Positions 44,997 through 54,654 of a DNA stretch of 64,000 bases are shown piece by piece; the stretch's first letter is position 1, and each line of letters starts with the position of its first letter. The position numbers were made by a program, and so were the translations under genes. The stretch is from Anaerolineales bacterium. Lineage in GTDB: Bacteria; Chloroflexota; Anaerolineae; Anaerolineales; UBA11579. The DNA is taken from positions 682,001-746,000 of the forward strand of contig JAHBVC010000001.1 in the NCBI GenBank assembly GCA_019637755.1, given 5' to 3'. The notes under the pieces are model-generated. The model was not told the DNA's origin, ran no database searches, and was given only the letters and a program-made list of their open reading frames with translations.

Positions 44997-45788
44997 ATGC
45001 GCATTTTTCTGGCTGCCCTCAGTCTGCTGTTGGTAGCACGCTGCGGGCAGCCAGCCGCGTTAACACCGCCCGCCGCGCTACCCACGGCCAGCCTGGCACC
45101 GGCCGTCGCTGCCACGCAAACAATTTTTATTGCAAAAACAGGAACTATTGCAATAGATATTGATACTATCGATGTACGCAGCCCGGGGCCGGATTCGGTG
45201 CTCACCTCCCCCATCCAACTGCACGCTACGCTGGCCGGCGGGGCAATGGACCATGCCGAAGTGAGCCTGCTGGACGCCAGCGGCCGCATTCTGGCACGCC
45301 AGGTGCTGCCAGTGGTGGATAGCTCCCTACATGTGAGCCTGCCGTTTGAGATCAGCCGCAGCCCGCAGCCGGCACGCCTGGTGCTGCGCACACAAGACGC
45401 CTACGGCCGCACCCAGGCGCTGCGCTCGCTGGCGGTGACCCTGCTGGCCGAAGGCAGCCCCAGCCTGCACGCGCCGGAAGAGCGCCCCGCGCTGCAACTG
45501 AGCCAGCCCAGCGCAGGCCAAAGCCTGAGCAGTGGGCGCATCCTAATCCAGGGCGATAGCGCCGGCACGCAGCCACTGAGCATCACGGCGATTGGGCGCA
45601 ATGGCCGCGTGCTGGCGGCCGGCAGCGTCTACCCGCAGCCCACGGCCAGCGGCGCGAATGCCTTCGCAACCAGCCTGGCCCTGACGGTAAGCGAGCCTAC
45701 CTGGGTGCAAATTGCGCTCAGTGAGTACGCCGCTGCAGGGGAAATGCCGACCCGTTTTATTGCAGTGGAAGTGCTGCTACTGCCCTAG
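44997..45788 (+). CDS. Lipoprotein with two Ig-like (Gmad2-type) domains
   Basis: A 263-residue exported protein: signal peptide ending LLVARC (weak lipobox), a Pro/Ala linker, then two beta-sandwich modules. The first begins IDVRSPGPDSVLTSPIQLHA and the second LQLSQPSAGQSLSSGRILIQG; both openings resemble Gmad2 domains seen in spore-germination and cell-surface proteins. A short AT-rich patch (45118-45175) lies in the linker. It starts 19 bases after the dehydrogenase stop. Function is unknown, probably surface binding. Confidence 0.7.
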   Translation: MRIFLAALSLLLVARCGQPAALTPPAALPTASLAPAVAATQTIFIAKTGTIAIDIDTIDVRSPGPDSVLTSPIQLHATLAGGAMDHAEVSLLDASGRILARQVLPVVDSSLHVSLPFEISRSPQPARLVLRTQDAYGRTQALRSLAVTLLAEGSPSLHAPEERPALQLSQPSAGQSLSSGRILIQGDSAGTQPLSITAIGRNGRVLAAGSVYPQPTASGANAFATSLALTVSEPTWVQIALSEYAAAGEMPTRFIAVEVLLLP

Positions 45789-45792
45789 CGGG

Positions 45793-46437
45793 CTAGCCGC
45801 CCATTAGCACGCGGTAGAGCTGGATCATCGGCTGCCACACCAAATAGCCCAGCACATCGATGCCCAAGCGCGGCAACAGGAAGATCGCCGCCAACAAGAT
45901 CAGCGAGCCATAGGGGCGGATGCGTTCCATGAAGGCTTTGCCGCTGGGCGGCAGAAAGAAGGTGAAGATCTTCTCGCCATCCAGAGGAAACACCGGGATC
46001 AGGTTGAACAGCATCAACAGCAAGTTGATATAGACGAACGCATCGAGCAACTGGAAGGCCGTAGGCAGCAACGCGCCGGCACGCAGATCCATCACCACCC
46101 AATTCATCTGAAAAGGAATCGCCGCCAGCAGCGCCAGCAGGAAGTTGCTCAGCGGGCCGGCCAGCGCCACCAGCATCGGCGCGGCGGGGTGGCGGCGCTC
46201 GAGGGCGGCGGGGTTGACCATCACCGGCTTGGCCCAGCCGATGCCGGCGATCAATAGTAACAGCGAGCCGATCGGATCAAGGTGCGCCAGCGGGTTGAGC
46301 GTCAGACGCCCTTGCGAGCGCGGGGTATCGTCGCCGAGGCGATCTGCGGCAAAGGCGTGCGCAAATTCATGCACAGTGAAGGCCACCACCAATACGATGG
46401 CCCGCGCGATCAATTCTGAGGGGCTGAGACCGAACAT
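45793..46437 (-). CDS. Site-2-protease (M50) family membrane metalloprotease
   Basis: A 214-residue polytopic protein. HEFAH (about residues 23-27) in the first transmembrane segment gives the zinc ligands and Glu, and [10 protein letters not shown] near residue 150 gives the third ligand (NPxPxxPLDG of the family, here [10 protein letters not shown]). There is no PDZ domain, so it belongs to the compact rhomboid-size S2P group. Such proteases cut membrane-bound regulators, but no anti-sigma factor is nearby. TATAAT ends 6 bases before the ATG. Confidence 0.9.
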   Translation of the reverse strand: MFGLSPSELIARAIVLVVAFTVHEFAHAFAADRLGDDTPRSQGRLTLNPLAHLDPIGSLLLLIAGIGWAKPVMVNPAALERRHPAAPMLVALAGPLSNFLLALLAAIPFQMNWVVMDLRAGALLPTAFQLLDAFVYINLLLMLFNLIPVFPLDGEKIFTFFLPPSGKAFMERIRPYGSLILLAAIFLLPRLGIDVLGYLVWQPMIQLYRVLMGG

Positions 46438-46443
46438 GGCAGG

Positions 46444-46449
46444 ATTATA
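46444..46449 (-). promoter_or_regulatory. -10 element TATAAT, leaderless site-2 protease gene
   Basis: TATAAT on the minus strand ends 6 bases before the ATG at 46437. The divergent DUF951 gene starts 50 bases away. Confidence 0.65.
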
Positions 46450-46486
46450 ACCAGCCCGCACGCCGTGATACCATACCCCGCACACC

Positions 46487-46681
46487 ATGCTGCCGGAACT
46501 CAAGCTCGACGATGTAGTACGTTTGCACAAAGTACACCCGTGCGGCAGCACCGATTGGAAGGTGGTGCGCCTGGGTGCAGATATTGGCCTGGTGTGCCTG
46601 GGCTGTGGCCGCCGCGTCCTGCTGGAGCGGCGCAAACTGGCCCACCGTATGAAAAAGATCCTCAGCGAAGAAGAAAAGTGA
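46487..46681 (+). CDS. DUF951-family small protein
   Basis: A 64-residue protein matching the DUF951 pattern: [28 protein letters not shown], then [13 protein letters not shown], seen as adjacent blocks. Three conserved cysteines (CGS, CLGC) suggest metal binding, and the many basic residues suggest nucleic acid contact. The family is widespread in Gram-positive-type genomes and has no known function. It is divergent from the site-2 protease. Confidence 0.85.
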   Translation: MLPELKLDDVVRLHKVHPCGSTDWKVVRLGADIGLVCLGCGRRVLLERRKLAHRMKKILSEEEK

Positions 46682-46694
46682 TCCATCGATCGAT

Positions 46695-46729
46695 CGGTCA
46701 GCCCCTCGTCAGACGAAAGTGCTTGACCG
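46695..46729 (+). promoter_or_regulatory. Nested inverted repeat upstream of rsmI
   Basis: CGGTCA (46695-46700) pairs with TGACCG (46724-46729), enclosing a perfect TCGTCAGACGA palindrome (46706-46716). It lies 21 bases before rsmI and could be an operator or an mRNA hairpin. Confidence 0.4.
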
Positions 46730-46750
46730 AATCGGTAGTGGTTTCGATCT

Positions 46751-47596
46751 ATGTCGATTTTATTTCTTGTCGCCACGCCCATCGGCAACCTTGAAGATAT
46801 GAGCCCGCGGGCGATACGTGTGCTGCGCGAAGTGCAACTCATCGCCGCCGAAGATACCCGCCATAGCCGCAAGCTACTGACCCATTTTGAGATCCACACC
46901 CCGCTGACCAGCTATTACGAGCACAACCAGCTTAGCAAGCTGGAGCGCGTGCTGGCCGCGCTGGCCGCCGGCGATGTAGCCCTGATCTCCGATGCGGGCA
47001 TGCCCGGCATCAACGACCCCGGCTACCTGCTGGTGCGGGCGGCCTTGCAGGCCGGGCACCAGGTCAGCCCGGTGCCCGGGCCCAGCGCCCCGGTGGCGGC
47101 GCTGGCGGCCAGCGGCCTGCCCAGCGATCACTTCGTATATCTCGGCTACCTGCCGGCCAAAGCCAGCGAGCGCCGCGCCGCGATCGAGCAGGTGGCCGCC
47201 CTGCCCTACACGCTGATCTGGCTGGAGAGCCCGCACCGCTTGAGCGCCGCATTGGCCGACCTGCAGCGCGTGCTGGGTGAACGCCACGTGGCGGTGGCCG
47301 CCGAACTCACCAAGCTATACGAGCGCTTCTTCCGCGGCACGCTGAGCGAAGCCGCGGCATTCTACGCCAAGCAGCCGGCCCGCGGCGAATTCACCCTGGT
47401 GGTGGCAGGCGCCGAAACGCAGCCACAAGCCTGGGGCGAAGAGCAAGTAAAATCACTGCTGCAGGCCGGGCTGGCCACTACGCCGCCCTCCCAATTGGCC
47501 AAGCAGGTGGCCGCCGAGAGCGGTTGGCCGCGCAGCCAGGTGTATACCCTCCTCGAACAACTCCGCAAGGAACGTATTGACGATGAATCTGAATGA
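46751..47596 (+). CDS. rsmI: 16S rRNA 2'-O-ribose C1402 methyltransferase
   Basis: The 281-residue SAM-dependent enzyme methylates the ribose of C1402 in the decoding centre. The YraL/RsmI blocks are clear: [84 protein letters not shown]-like YLGYLPAK, and ESPHRL. The protein ends with a short helical C-terminal domain ([19 protein letters not shown]). It overlaps the phosphosugar isomerase gene by 14 bases. Confidence 0.96.
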   Translation: MSILFLVATPIGNLEDMSPRAIRVLREVQLIAAEDTRHSRKLLTHFEIHTPLTSYYEHNQLSKLERVLAALAAGDVALISDAGMPGINDPGYLLVRAALQAGHQVSPVPGPSAPVAALAASGLPSDHFVYLGYLPAKASERRAAIEQVAALPYTLIWLESPHRLSAALADLQRVLGERHVAVAAELTKLYERFFRGTLSEAAAFYAKQPARGEFTLVVAGAETQPQAWGEEQVKSLLQAGLATTPPSQLAKQVAAESGWPRSQVYTLLEQLRKERIDDESE

Positions 47597-48635
47597 CCTT
47601 GACTTGATGAAGCAGCAAGACCCCGAGAACATGATCGGCCATATCAACGGCCTGCCCGAGCAGTTGGCGGCCGCCTGGGCGCTGGGCCAACGCCTGGCCC
47701 TGCCGGCGTGGGCGGGCATCCGCCAGATCGTGGTGGCAGGCATGGGTGGCTCGGCCATCGGCGCCGATCTGCTGGCGGCCTACGCCGAGCCGCAGTTGCA
47801 GGCCAGCCTGGTCACCCATCGTGACTATGGCCTGCCGGCCTGGGTGAACGCCGATACGTTGGTGGTGTGCTCTTCACACTCCGGCAACACCGAGGAAACC
47901 TTGGCTGCCTACACGGCCGCCAAGGCCGCCGGCAGCAAAATTCTGGTGGTGTGCACCGGCGGCAAGTTAGCTGCCCTGGCCCAGCAAGATGGCCACCCCC
48001 TGTGGCAGTTCGAGCACAAGGGCCAGCCGCGCACCGCCGTGGGCTACTCGTTCGGCTTGCTGCTGGCGCTGGTGGCGCGGCTGGGCCTGTTGCCTGACCC
48101 AGGCGCCGAGCTGGCTGGCGCGGTGGCGGCGATGCAGGCGCAACAGGCCGCCTTCCTCCCCGAGGTGCCCGACACGCAAAACCCTGCAAAACGCATGGGC
48201 GGCCAACTGATCGGCCGCTGGGTCACGATATACGGCGCCGGCCTGATGGCGCCGGTGGCGCGCCGCTGGAAGGCGCAGCTCAACGAGAATTCAAAGGCCG
48301 CCGCCAGCTTTGAAGTCATTCCTGAGACCAATCACAACGCTTTGCAAGGGCTAATGCAGCCCGAAGCGCAATTCAACGCCAGCATGGCGCTGTTCCTGCT
48401 GGCCGCGCAGGATGATGCACGCAACCGCAAGCGCACCGAGCTTACCCGCAACGCGGTGATGGTGGAGGGCCAGAACACCGACATGATCCGCGCACAAGGG
48501 GACACGCGCATGGCCAACCTGTGGACGGCGCTGCACTATGGCGATTACGTCAGCTTCTATCTGGCGATGGGCTATGGCTACGACCCCACCCCGGTGCCGG
48601 CCCTGGCGGCGTTCAAGCAAGCGATGGCCGGTTAA
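47583..48635 (+). CDS. Bifunctional phosphoglucose/phosphomannose isomerase
   Basis: A 350-residue SIS-domain enzyme that interconverts fructose 6-phosphate with glucose 6- and mannose 6-phosphate. VVAGMGGSAIGADLL begins the first SIS domain, SSHSGNTEETLAAY is the phosphate loop, and ETNHNALQG carries the active-site His/Glu pair of the archaeal/Chloroflexi-type enzyme. The start at 47583 lies inside the rsmI end, with AAGGA 11 bases upstream. The MBOAT gene follows after 6 bases. Mannose 6-phosphate supply fits the glycosyltransferase genes nearby. Confidence 0.92.
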   Translation: MNLNDLDLMKQQDPENMIGHINGLPEQLAAAWALGQRLALPAWAGIRQIVVAGMGGSAIGADLLAAYAEPQLQASLVTHRDYGLPAWVNADTLVVCSSHSGNTEETLAAYTAAKAAGSKILVVCTGGKLAALAQQDGHPLWQFEHKGQPRTAVGYSFGLLLALVARLGLLPDPGAELAGAVAAMQAQQAAFLPEVPDTQNPAKRMGGQLIGRWVTIYGAGLMAPVARRWKAQLNENSKAAASFEVIPETNHNALQGLMQPEAQFNASMALFLLAAQDDARNRKRTELTRNAVMVEGQNTDMIRAQGDTRMANLWTALHYGDYVSFYLAMGYGYDPTPVPALAAFKQAMAG

Positions 48636-48641
48636 AAGTAC

Positions 48642-50081
48642 ATGCAGTTTGCTTCACTGCAGTTCGCCGTCTTCATACCGCTGTTAGCGCTGGTCTACTT
48701 TGCATTGCCCCCGCGCCATCGCTGGGCGGCCCTGCTGCTGGCGAGCGTGTATTTTTACATGAGCTTTATCCCAGTGTATGTGTTGCTGGCGCTAGCGCTC
48801 AGCCTGCTGGACTATTGGGGTGCGCTGGCGCTGGAACGCAGCCCGGTGGCCAAGCGGCGCGGGCTGTACCTGAGCCTGATCGCGATACACCTGCTGGCCT
48901 TACTGTGGCTCAAGTACAACAACTTCCTCGGTGAAAATCTGAGCAGCCTGCTGGGCCGCGACTTCACGGCGTCCGGCTGGCTGGCGCCGGTGGGCCTCTC
49001 GTACCAGACGCTGATGTCGATCAGCTATCTGAGCGAAGTGCATGCGGGGCGCTTCCCGGCGGCGCGCAAGCTGCACACTGTGGCGCTGTACCTGTTGTTC
49101 TTCCCGCAGCTACTGGCCGGGCCGATCGAGCGCCCGCAGCACACCATGCCGCAGTTCGAAGCCGGGCAAGGTTTTGACTACGCCCGCGTGACAGACGGTT
49201 TAAAGCGCATGGCGTTTGGTTTCTTCAAGAAGCTGGTGGTTGCCGACCGCCTGGCCGTGATCGTGGGCACGGTGTATGGCAATGTGCGCGCCTTTGACGG
49301 GCCGCAGTTGATGCTGGCCACGCTGCTGTACGCCTGGCAAATTTATTACGACTTCTCCGGCTATACGGATATTGCCCTCGGCACGGCGCAGCTCTTTGGC
49401 ATCCGCCTGAGCGAGAATTTCAAACAGCCGTACTTCTCACGTTCAGTGACCGAGTTCTGGCAACGCTGGCACATCTCGCTCTCCACCTGGCTACGCGATT
49501 ATTTATATTTCCCACTGGCGCGCAAACTGCGCTCGCCGCGCTGGCGCTGGCTAGCGCTCTTCACCACCTTCGCGATCAGCGGGCTGTGGCATGGCGCGGC
49601 GTGGACCTTTGCGGTGTGGGGTGCTTTGCATGGCCTATTCATGATCGTGGAATTGTGGCTCAAGCGCCCTGGGGCGCCGGCGCCTTCCTCGCCCTGGCTG
49701 GAGGCAGCCAAGACCATCGCCACCTTCACCGCGGTGAGCTTTGCGTGGATCTTCTTCCGTGCCGCTGATCTGAACGACGCCGGATATATCGTCACCCATC
49801 TGTTCAGCAACCTGCCAGCCTGGGCCGCCAACCTCACCTCGCCGGCCTTTTTCAAAGACGCGTTGGTGCACATGGGCTTTAGCCTCTCCAGCCTGGTGAT
49901 CGTGCTGATCAGCCTGCCCTTACTTTGGCTGCTGGATCGCATGCAAAGCCAGCAGGATCTGTTGGAGCGCCTGAACCGGCTCGGCCGGGTGCCGCGCTGG
50001 GCAGTGTATTACTTGCTGGTGGTGGCGATTGCCTTTTTGGGCATGTACGGCGCATCCGGATTCATTTACTTTCAGTTTTAG
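48642..50081 (+). CDS. MBOAT-family O-acyltransferase (AlgI/DltB type)
   Basis: A 479-residue polytopic protein. The MBOAT core is seen as YQTLMSISYLSEVHAGR, FFPQLLAGPIERPQ, FWQRWHISLSTWLRDYLYFPL (in blocks) and the catalytic His of SGLWHGAAWTF (about 310). AlgI-type MBOATs move acetyl groups across the membrane to acetylate exopolysaccharide or wall polymers. It is followed after 2 bases by an SGNH-like protein, the usual AlgJ/AlgX-type partner, so the pair should O-acetylate an extracellular glycan. Confidence 0.92.
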   Translation: MQFASLQFAVFIPLLALVYFALPPRHRWAALLLASVYFYMSFIPVYVLLALALSLLDYWGALALERSPVAKRRGLYLSLIAIHLLALLWLKYNNFLGENLSSLLGRDFTASGWLAPVGLSYQTLMSISYLSEVHAGRFPAARKLHTVALYLLFFPQLLAGPIERPQHTMPQFEAGQGFDYARVTDGLKRMAFGFFKKLVVADRLAVIVGTVYGNVRAFDGPQLMLATLLYAWQIYYDFSGYTDIALGTAQLFGIRLSENFKQPYFSRSVTEFWQRWHISLSTWLRDYLYFPLARKLRSPRWRWLALFTTFAISGLWHGAAWTFAVWGALHGLFMIVELWLKRPGAPAPSSPWLEAAKTIATFTAVSFAWIFFRAADLNDAGYIVTHLFSNLPAWAANLTSPAFFKDALVHMGFSLSSLVIVLISLPLLWLLDRMQSQQDLLERLNRLGRVPRWAVYYLLVVAIAFLGMYGASGFIYFQF

Positions 50082-50083
50082 CC

Positions 50084-51133
50084 ATGAAACGTCTGCTCAG
50101 CAAACTCGCCTTGTTATTTGTGCCCGTCTTCCTGTTGGTAGGCCTGGTGAATTATGTAGTGGACCCCTCGCTGCTGTTTGGCACCGGCCGCGTGGAGCGC
50201 GAGATGGCGCAGGCCATGCTCAACGAGCAAAACATTGCCAATATCTTGAATTATGATCATCGCTTGTTGCAAAAATTCTACTTTGCCGGCCTGCAACAAA
50301 CGCCGGACATGGTTGTCTTAGGCTCCAGCCGCAGCATGCTGGTGCGGGCAAGCTATTTCCCCGGCCAGCGCCTGTACAACGCCGCGGTGGCCGGAGGCAG
50401 CGTGGAAGATTTCCTCGCCATCGATCAAGTGATGCGCAACAATGGGCACAGGCCGAAAACAGTGATCCTGGATATCAGCCCCTGGGTGTTTAACCGCCAG
50501 AATGGGCAAACACGCTGGCGCAGCCTGGCCAGCGAATACTTCCAAGCGCTAGACCGCCTGGGGATCGACCATGGCCTGGACGAGTACTGGCGCAGCCTGG
50601 ACGTGGAGAAATACTCCGCCTTGTTTTCGCTGCCGTATTTGCAAGAGTCGCTTCGCTGGGCCAATCGAGAAAACAGCTATTACTTCACCGAGCGCAGCCA
50701 TACCGGCGAGGTGCTCAAGCTTAGCGATGGCTCGCGCGTCTATGGAGACGAAGAAGAGAAGCGCAGCGCGGCTGAACTGCAGAAGCTAGTGAGCACGGCG
50801 GTAGATAATCTGAGCCCATTCAACCAGCTCGATCCGTTCTTTATGCAGGTGTTCGAAACTTTTGTGGCCGGCTTGCAAGCCGAAGGCGTGGAGGTGGTGT
50901 TCTTCTTAGCCCCCTATCCGCCTGCGATGTACGCAGCAGACGCCATGCAGCCCGGCGCACAAGCAGTTGAGCAATACTTGCATAGCTTCGCGGCTCGACA
51001 CGGCATCACGGTGGTGGGTTCGTATGACCCAGCGGCGCTGGGTTGCGATGCCAGCGAATTCTACGACGCGGTGCACCCGCGCCCCAGCTGCATTGCCAAG
51101 CTGGGCCTCGAGGCGCTGGCCGGCGGGCACTAG
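50084..51133 (+). CDS. SGNH-hydrolase-like membrane-anchored protein (AlgJ/AlgX-type partner)
   Basis: A 349-residue protein with one N-terminal transmembrane anchor (about 7-25). MVVLGSSRSMLVRA (about 74-87) corresponds to the SGNH block I nucleophile Ser, a Gly/Asn follows at NAAVAGGS, and EFYDAVHPRPSC near the C terminus gives the Asp-x-x-His pair. It should act outside the membrane, accepting acyl groups from the MBOAT protein it follows by 2 bases. Overall similarity to AlgX/J or DUF1574 proteins is inferred from these motifs and context. Confidence 0.82.
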   Translation: MKRLLSKLALLFVPVFLLVGLVNYVVDPSLLFGTGRVEREMAQAMLNEQNIANILNYDHRLLQKFYFAGLQQTPDMVVLGSSRSMLVRASYFPGQRLYNAAVAGGSVEDFLAIDQVMRNNGHRPKTVILDISPWVFNRQNGQTRWRSLASEYFQALDRLGIDHGLDEYWRSLDVEKYSALFSLPYLQESLRWANRENSYYFTERSHTGEVLKLSDGSRVYGDEEEKRSAAELQKLVSTAVDNLSPFNQLDPFFMQVFETFVAGLQAEGVEVVFFLAPYPPAMYAADAMQPGAQAVEQYLHSFAARHGITVVGSYDPAALGCDASEFYDAVHPRPSCIAKLGLEALAGGH

Positions 51134-51139
51134 CCCGGC

Positions 51140-52780
51140 TTAGGGCCGCGCGCCCAACTGGGGGGCGCGCTGCAGCAGGTTCAAGTAGAAGCGGCTGGCA
51201 GGTTTCGGCCCCGGCACGATGTGCTCGCGGTTGGTGCGGATCGGCGTGGGGTCCTCCCAGGTGATCTGCAGGCCACGGTCAGCACCTGGGGTCAGTTGCT
51301 CTACTACATAGGGCAGGCCCTGCGCATCCAATGCGATCAGGATCCAATTGTCTTTGCGCAGATTGCCACCGCGGTTGGCTTCCAAATAGCCTTCATGGCG
51401 GATGGCCCAGTATTCTGCCAGATCGGTACTGAGAAACGCGCACAGCAGATCAGGCTGGCCATACAGCATTTCGAGGCTGGGGCCACAGCCCGAATTGCTC
51501 AGCACGCGATCGATAAAGATGAACACCGTGCCCGGCTGCACCTGCGGCACAACCTCCAGCAGGCCGCGATAGAGCACATTTTCCGGCAGCTCGCGCTCGG
51601 CCAGAAACTGGTAACGAGCCGTGCTCTCTACGCCGCTATATGAAACCAGCACGGCGAGTACGGCCGCGGCTAGCACCCGCCAAACCCCCGGCTTCGCCAG
51701 ATGATAGGCCAGCACCCCTAAGGGCATCAACCCAAAGACGGAGGAGGAGAACACGCGCCCCACCGGGCCGTAGCCCGCCGCGGCGTAAGGAACAAAGCCA
51801 AAAATAAAGAACCAAATCAGCGCCGCGGCGAGGAAGAAGCGCCGTGGCTGAGGCACGCCGCGCCGGGCTTGGCTGAGCAGCAACCCCAGGCCAAACAGTT
51901 GCAGCAGGATCACCGCAGCGAGCATCAGCGCCAACCAGATAGCCTGCGGTGCTGACCACGAGGGAGTGCGGATACCGAAGAAATAGCCGGGCAGCCGCTC
52001 GGCAATGCGCTGCACAATCTCCCAGGCTGCGCCCAAATTCACGGCCGGGTGGGCCATTGCCTCACTGGCCTGGGCCGCCTGGGCGGCGTAGAAGCGAAAC
52101 AGCAGCAGCCCGAAGACGCCCGAGAACACGGCCAAACCCAGATATTGCCAGGCACGGCCGCGGCGCTTGTCGCGCTCCAGCGGCCAAGCGAGCAAGAGCA
52201 GGCCGGGGAAGAGCAACAAGGCATTCTCGTAGGTGATGATCGAAAGCACGAAGAGCAAGAAGCTGGCAATCAGCCAGCGCACTTTTTTGCCGGCCGCCCA
52301 GTTTTGCAGCGCCAAGCCCGCCAAAAAGAAGAAGATCAGCGAGATGCGCCCATTATCGGTGGACACCTTGAAGGCCAAGGGGAGCGAGATCCAATTGGTG
52401 AACAACACAAAAGCCAGCAATGCGAATAGGTACTTCGGGCGACGCTCATTGGGCCAGACGCGGCTCAGCAGCCGGGTGGCCAGCAAAGCCACCACCAGCA
52501 GCAGTACGAAGGACAGTGTATGGATGAGCAAAGGCTGGTAGCCGACCAGCTTATAGAGATAGTTCCAATACAGGGCTTCGATGGCGCGCCCGTTGTCTTG
52601 ATAATACATTTGCCAGGCAAGCTCGTGATTGTAGCCATCGGCATAGCGGAAGAGCAGAAATTCTTCGCCAAACAGATAGCGCGGCACGATGCCGAGAGCC
52701 GCTGCCAGGCCAATCAACCCCAAACCGGTCAAGCCTGCCCGAAACCAAAATGAATCTCGCAGCTTGAACACAGCCGCCAT
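51140..52780 (-). CDS. Polytopic membrane protein, possible GT-C type glycosyltransferase
   Basis: A 546-residue protein with about eleven hydrophobic segments followed by a C-terminal soluble part (about 420-546) containing FIFIDRVLSNSGCGPSLE. The first extracellular loop is acidic/aromatic (FRYADGYNHELAWQMYYQDNGR), as in GT-C enzymes where it holds the catalytic Asp. No family signature is certain. Its ATG overlaps the thiolase stop (TAATG), so the genes are translationally coupled although their functions seem unrelated. Confidence 0.65.
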   Translation of the reverse strand: MAAVFKLRDSFWFRAGLTGLGLIGLAAALGIVPRYLFGEEFLLFRYADGYNHELAWQMYYQDNGRAIEALYWNYLYKLVGYQPLLIHTLSFVLLLVVALLATRLLSRVWPNERRPKYLFALLAFVLFTNWISLPLAFKVSTDNGRISLIFFFLAGLALQNWAAGKKVRWLIASFLLFVLSIITYENALLLFPGLLLLAWPLERDKRRGRAWQYLGLAVFSGVFGLLLFRFYAAQAAQASEAMAHPAVNLGAAWEIVQRIAERLPGYFFGIRTPSWSAPQAIWLALMLAAVILLQLFGLGLLLSQARRGVPQPRRFFLAAALIWFFIFGFVPYAAAGYGPVGRVFSSSVFGLMPLGVLAYHLAKPGVWRVLAAAVLAVLVSYSGVESTARYQFLAERELPENVLYRGLLEVVPQVQPGTVFIFIDRVLSNSGCGPSLEMLYGQPDLLCAFLSTDLAEYWAIRHEGYLEANRGGNLRKDNWILIALDAQGLPYVVEQLTPGADRGLQITWEDPTPIRTNREHIVPGPKPASRFYLNLLQRAPQLGARP

Positions 52781-54009
52781 TAGCTCTCGAGCCACTCCAC
52801 GATCGTGGCTTCGCCCTGCCCCACGCCGACGCACAACGTAGCCAGGCCATAGAAGGGCCGCGGCATGCTGGGGGCACGGCGGCGCATTTCGTGCAGCAAG
52901 GTGGTGAGAATGCGCGCCCCGGAGCAGCCCAGTGGATGTCCGAGGGCGATCGCGCCGCCATTCACGTTAGTGATCTCTTCGCTGATGCCCAGTTCGCGCA
53001 ACACGGCCAGCGATTGCACCGCGAACGCTTCGTTGAGCTCAACCAGGCCGATGTCGCTGACGGTCAGGCCGGCGCGAGCCAGCGCCTTGCGCACGGCGGG
53101 CACCGGGCCCATGCCCATGGTGCGCGGCGGCACGCCAGCGGCGGCCGAGGCGACGATGCGTGCCATCGGCTTGAGCCCGAGGGCGGCGGCCTTCTCAGCG
53201 CTGGTGAGCAAGAGAGCCGAAGCGCCATCGTTCAGGCCGGAGGAGTTGCCTGCGGTGACCGTGCCATCTTTGCGGAAGGCCGGGCGCAGCTTGGCCAGGC
53301 TCTCCAGGCTGGTATCGCGGCGTGGGCGCTCGTCGGTAGCCACCAGAATCGGATCGCCCTTACGCTGCGGCACCGGCACGGGCACAATTTCATCTGTGAA
53401 GCGCCCGGCATCCATCGCGGCGATGGCGCGCTGGTGGCTTTGCAAGGCGAAGCGATCCTGCTCTTCACGCGAGATCGGCGTGGCATCGTAGATATTTTCG
53501 GCCGTCTCCCCCATCGAGTCGTTGCCGAACATCTCTTTGAGTTTGGCATTGGGGAAACGCCAGCCCAGCGTGGTATCCCACATGGTCACATTGCCATATT
53601 CGTAGCCTTGGGCGGCCTTGGCCACCGCATAGGGTGAGCGCGTCATGCTTTCCACGCCGGCGGCGATGTACATATCGCCATCGCCGGCTTTGATGGCGCG
53701 TGCCGCGGCGTTGACTGCGCTCAGGCCGGAGGCGCACAGGCGGTTAAGCGTCACCGCAGGCACCTCTACCGGGAAGTTAGCCAGGAGCACCGCCATGCGG
53801 GCCACGTTGCGGTTGTCTTCGCCGGCCTGGTTGGCGCAGCCCATATAGACTTCTTCCACTTCAGCGGGGTTCACCCCGGTGCGCGCCACCAAGGCTTGTA
53901 ATACCAAGGCAGCCATATCATCGGGGCGCACCGCAGCCAGCACGCCGCCGAGCGCGCCAATAGGGGTGCGCACGCCGTCAATGATCACTGCTTCATTTTG
54001 GTGGGTCAT
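52780..54009 (-). CDS. Acetyl-CoA acetyltransferase (thiolase)
   Basis: A 409-residue thiolase. The acyl-accepting Cys is in [15 protein letters not shown] (about 92), the His in [12 protein letters not shown], and the second Cys in [12 protein letters not shown] near the C terminus. Substrate length cannot be inferred: acetoacetyl-CoA thiolase and 3-ketoacyl-CoA thiolase of beta-oxidation are both possible. The pattern [20 protein letters not shown] is typical of the PcaF/FadA group. A leaderless promoter precedes it. Confidence 0.92.
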   Translation of the reverse strand: MTHQNEAVIIDGVRTPIGALGGVLAAVRPDDMAALVLQALVARTGVNPAEVEEVYMGCANQAGEDNRNVARMAVLLANFPVEVPAVTLNRLCASGLSAVNAAARAIKAGDGDMYIAAGVESMTRSPYAVAKAAQGYEYGNVTMWDTTLGWRFPNAKLKEMFGNDSMGETAENIYDATPISREEQDRFALQSHQRAIAAMDAGRFTDEIVPVPVPQRKGDPILVATDERPRRDTSLESLAKLRPAFRKDGTVTAGNSSGLNDGASALLLTSAEKAAALGLKPMARIVASAAAGVPPRTMGMGPVPAVRKALARAGLTVSDIGLVELNEAFAVQSLAVLRELGISEEITNVNGGAIALGHPLGCSGARILTTLLHEMRRRAPSMPRPFYGLATLCVGVGQGEATIVEWLES

Positions 54010-54015
54010 AGGGCA

Positions 54016-54021
54016 ATTCTA
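54016..54021 (-). promoter_or_regulatory. -10 element TAGAAT, leaderless thiolase
   Basis: TAGAAT on the minus strand ends 6 bases before the ATG at 54009, within the 36-base gap after the methyltransferase gene. Confidence 0.65.
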
Positions 54022-54045
54022 ACGGCTAATTGATGGTGCACTATG

Positions 54046-54654
54046 CTAGCGGGTTTTCTGTGCCAGTACGCCAATAAATGTACCGAACAGGTACGAGGTG
54101 TGGCGCACCGGCTGCAGCCCGGCGCCGGCCAGCAGGCTGCGCAATTGTGCCAGGCTGTACACGCGCCCCAGCCAGGCGCGCGTGCGCGCAGAGGGCAGCA
54201 GGCGCAGCAGCCCGGCCAGCCCGTACCGGCTAGGCACCCCGACGAAGACCATGCCGCCAGGCTTGGCCAGGCGCGCCATGCAGGCCACGGCCTGCTCGGG
54301 GTTATCAATCTCCTCGATCGAAGAGGAGTTCCACACTAAATCCAACGACTCGGGTTGAATCGCCGGGCGGAATAGATCGGTCAGCAGGAAGGCGGCCTGA
54401 AACGCGGGAATGTGTGCCTGGCGGTAATCCTCAAGGTTTAGATCGGCGGCGATGCTCAGGCCCACCTGCGGAAACTGGCTGAGCAAGTGCGCGGCAAAGC
54501 CGCTGCCGCAGGCTACTTCGGCCAGGCGCAACCCCTGGCGCCCTTCCAGCACGGCGCGCTGCAGGAAGCTCACCAGACCACGGTTCATTTGCAAACGCAG
54601 CCATTGGTAGGGGCGCGTAGCTTCCAGGGCATCCAACCAGATTCGTTCAGTCAT
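54046..54654 (-). CDS. Class I SAM-dependent methyltransferase
   Basis: A 202-residue Rossmann methyltransferase: motif I LAEVACGSGFAAHLLS (the usual ExGxGxG reads EVACGSG), acidic post-I DLNLEDY, motif IV LDLVWNSSSIEEI and GGMVFVGVPSR. Substrate unknown. It is the last gene of a three-gene minus-strand unit with another methyltransferase and a Dpm1-like transferase, overlapping its neighbour by 8 bases, so a lipid-linked or surface sugar substrate is plausible. Confidence 0.82.
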   Translation of the reverse strand: MTERIWLDALEATRPYQWLRLQMNRGLVSFLQRAVLEGRQGLRLAEVACGSGFAAHLLSQFPQVGLSIAADLNLEDYRQAHIPAFQAAFLLTDLFRPAIQPESLDLVWNSSSIEEIDNPEQAVACMARLAKPGGMVFVGVPSRYGLAGLLRLLPSARTRAWLGRVYSLAQLRSLLAGAGLQPVRHTSYLFGTFIGVLAQKTR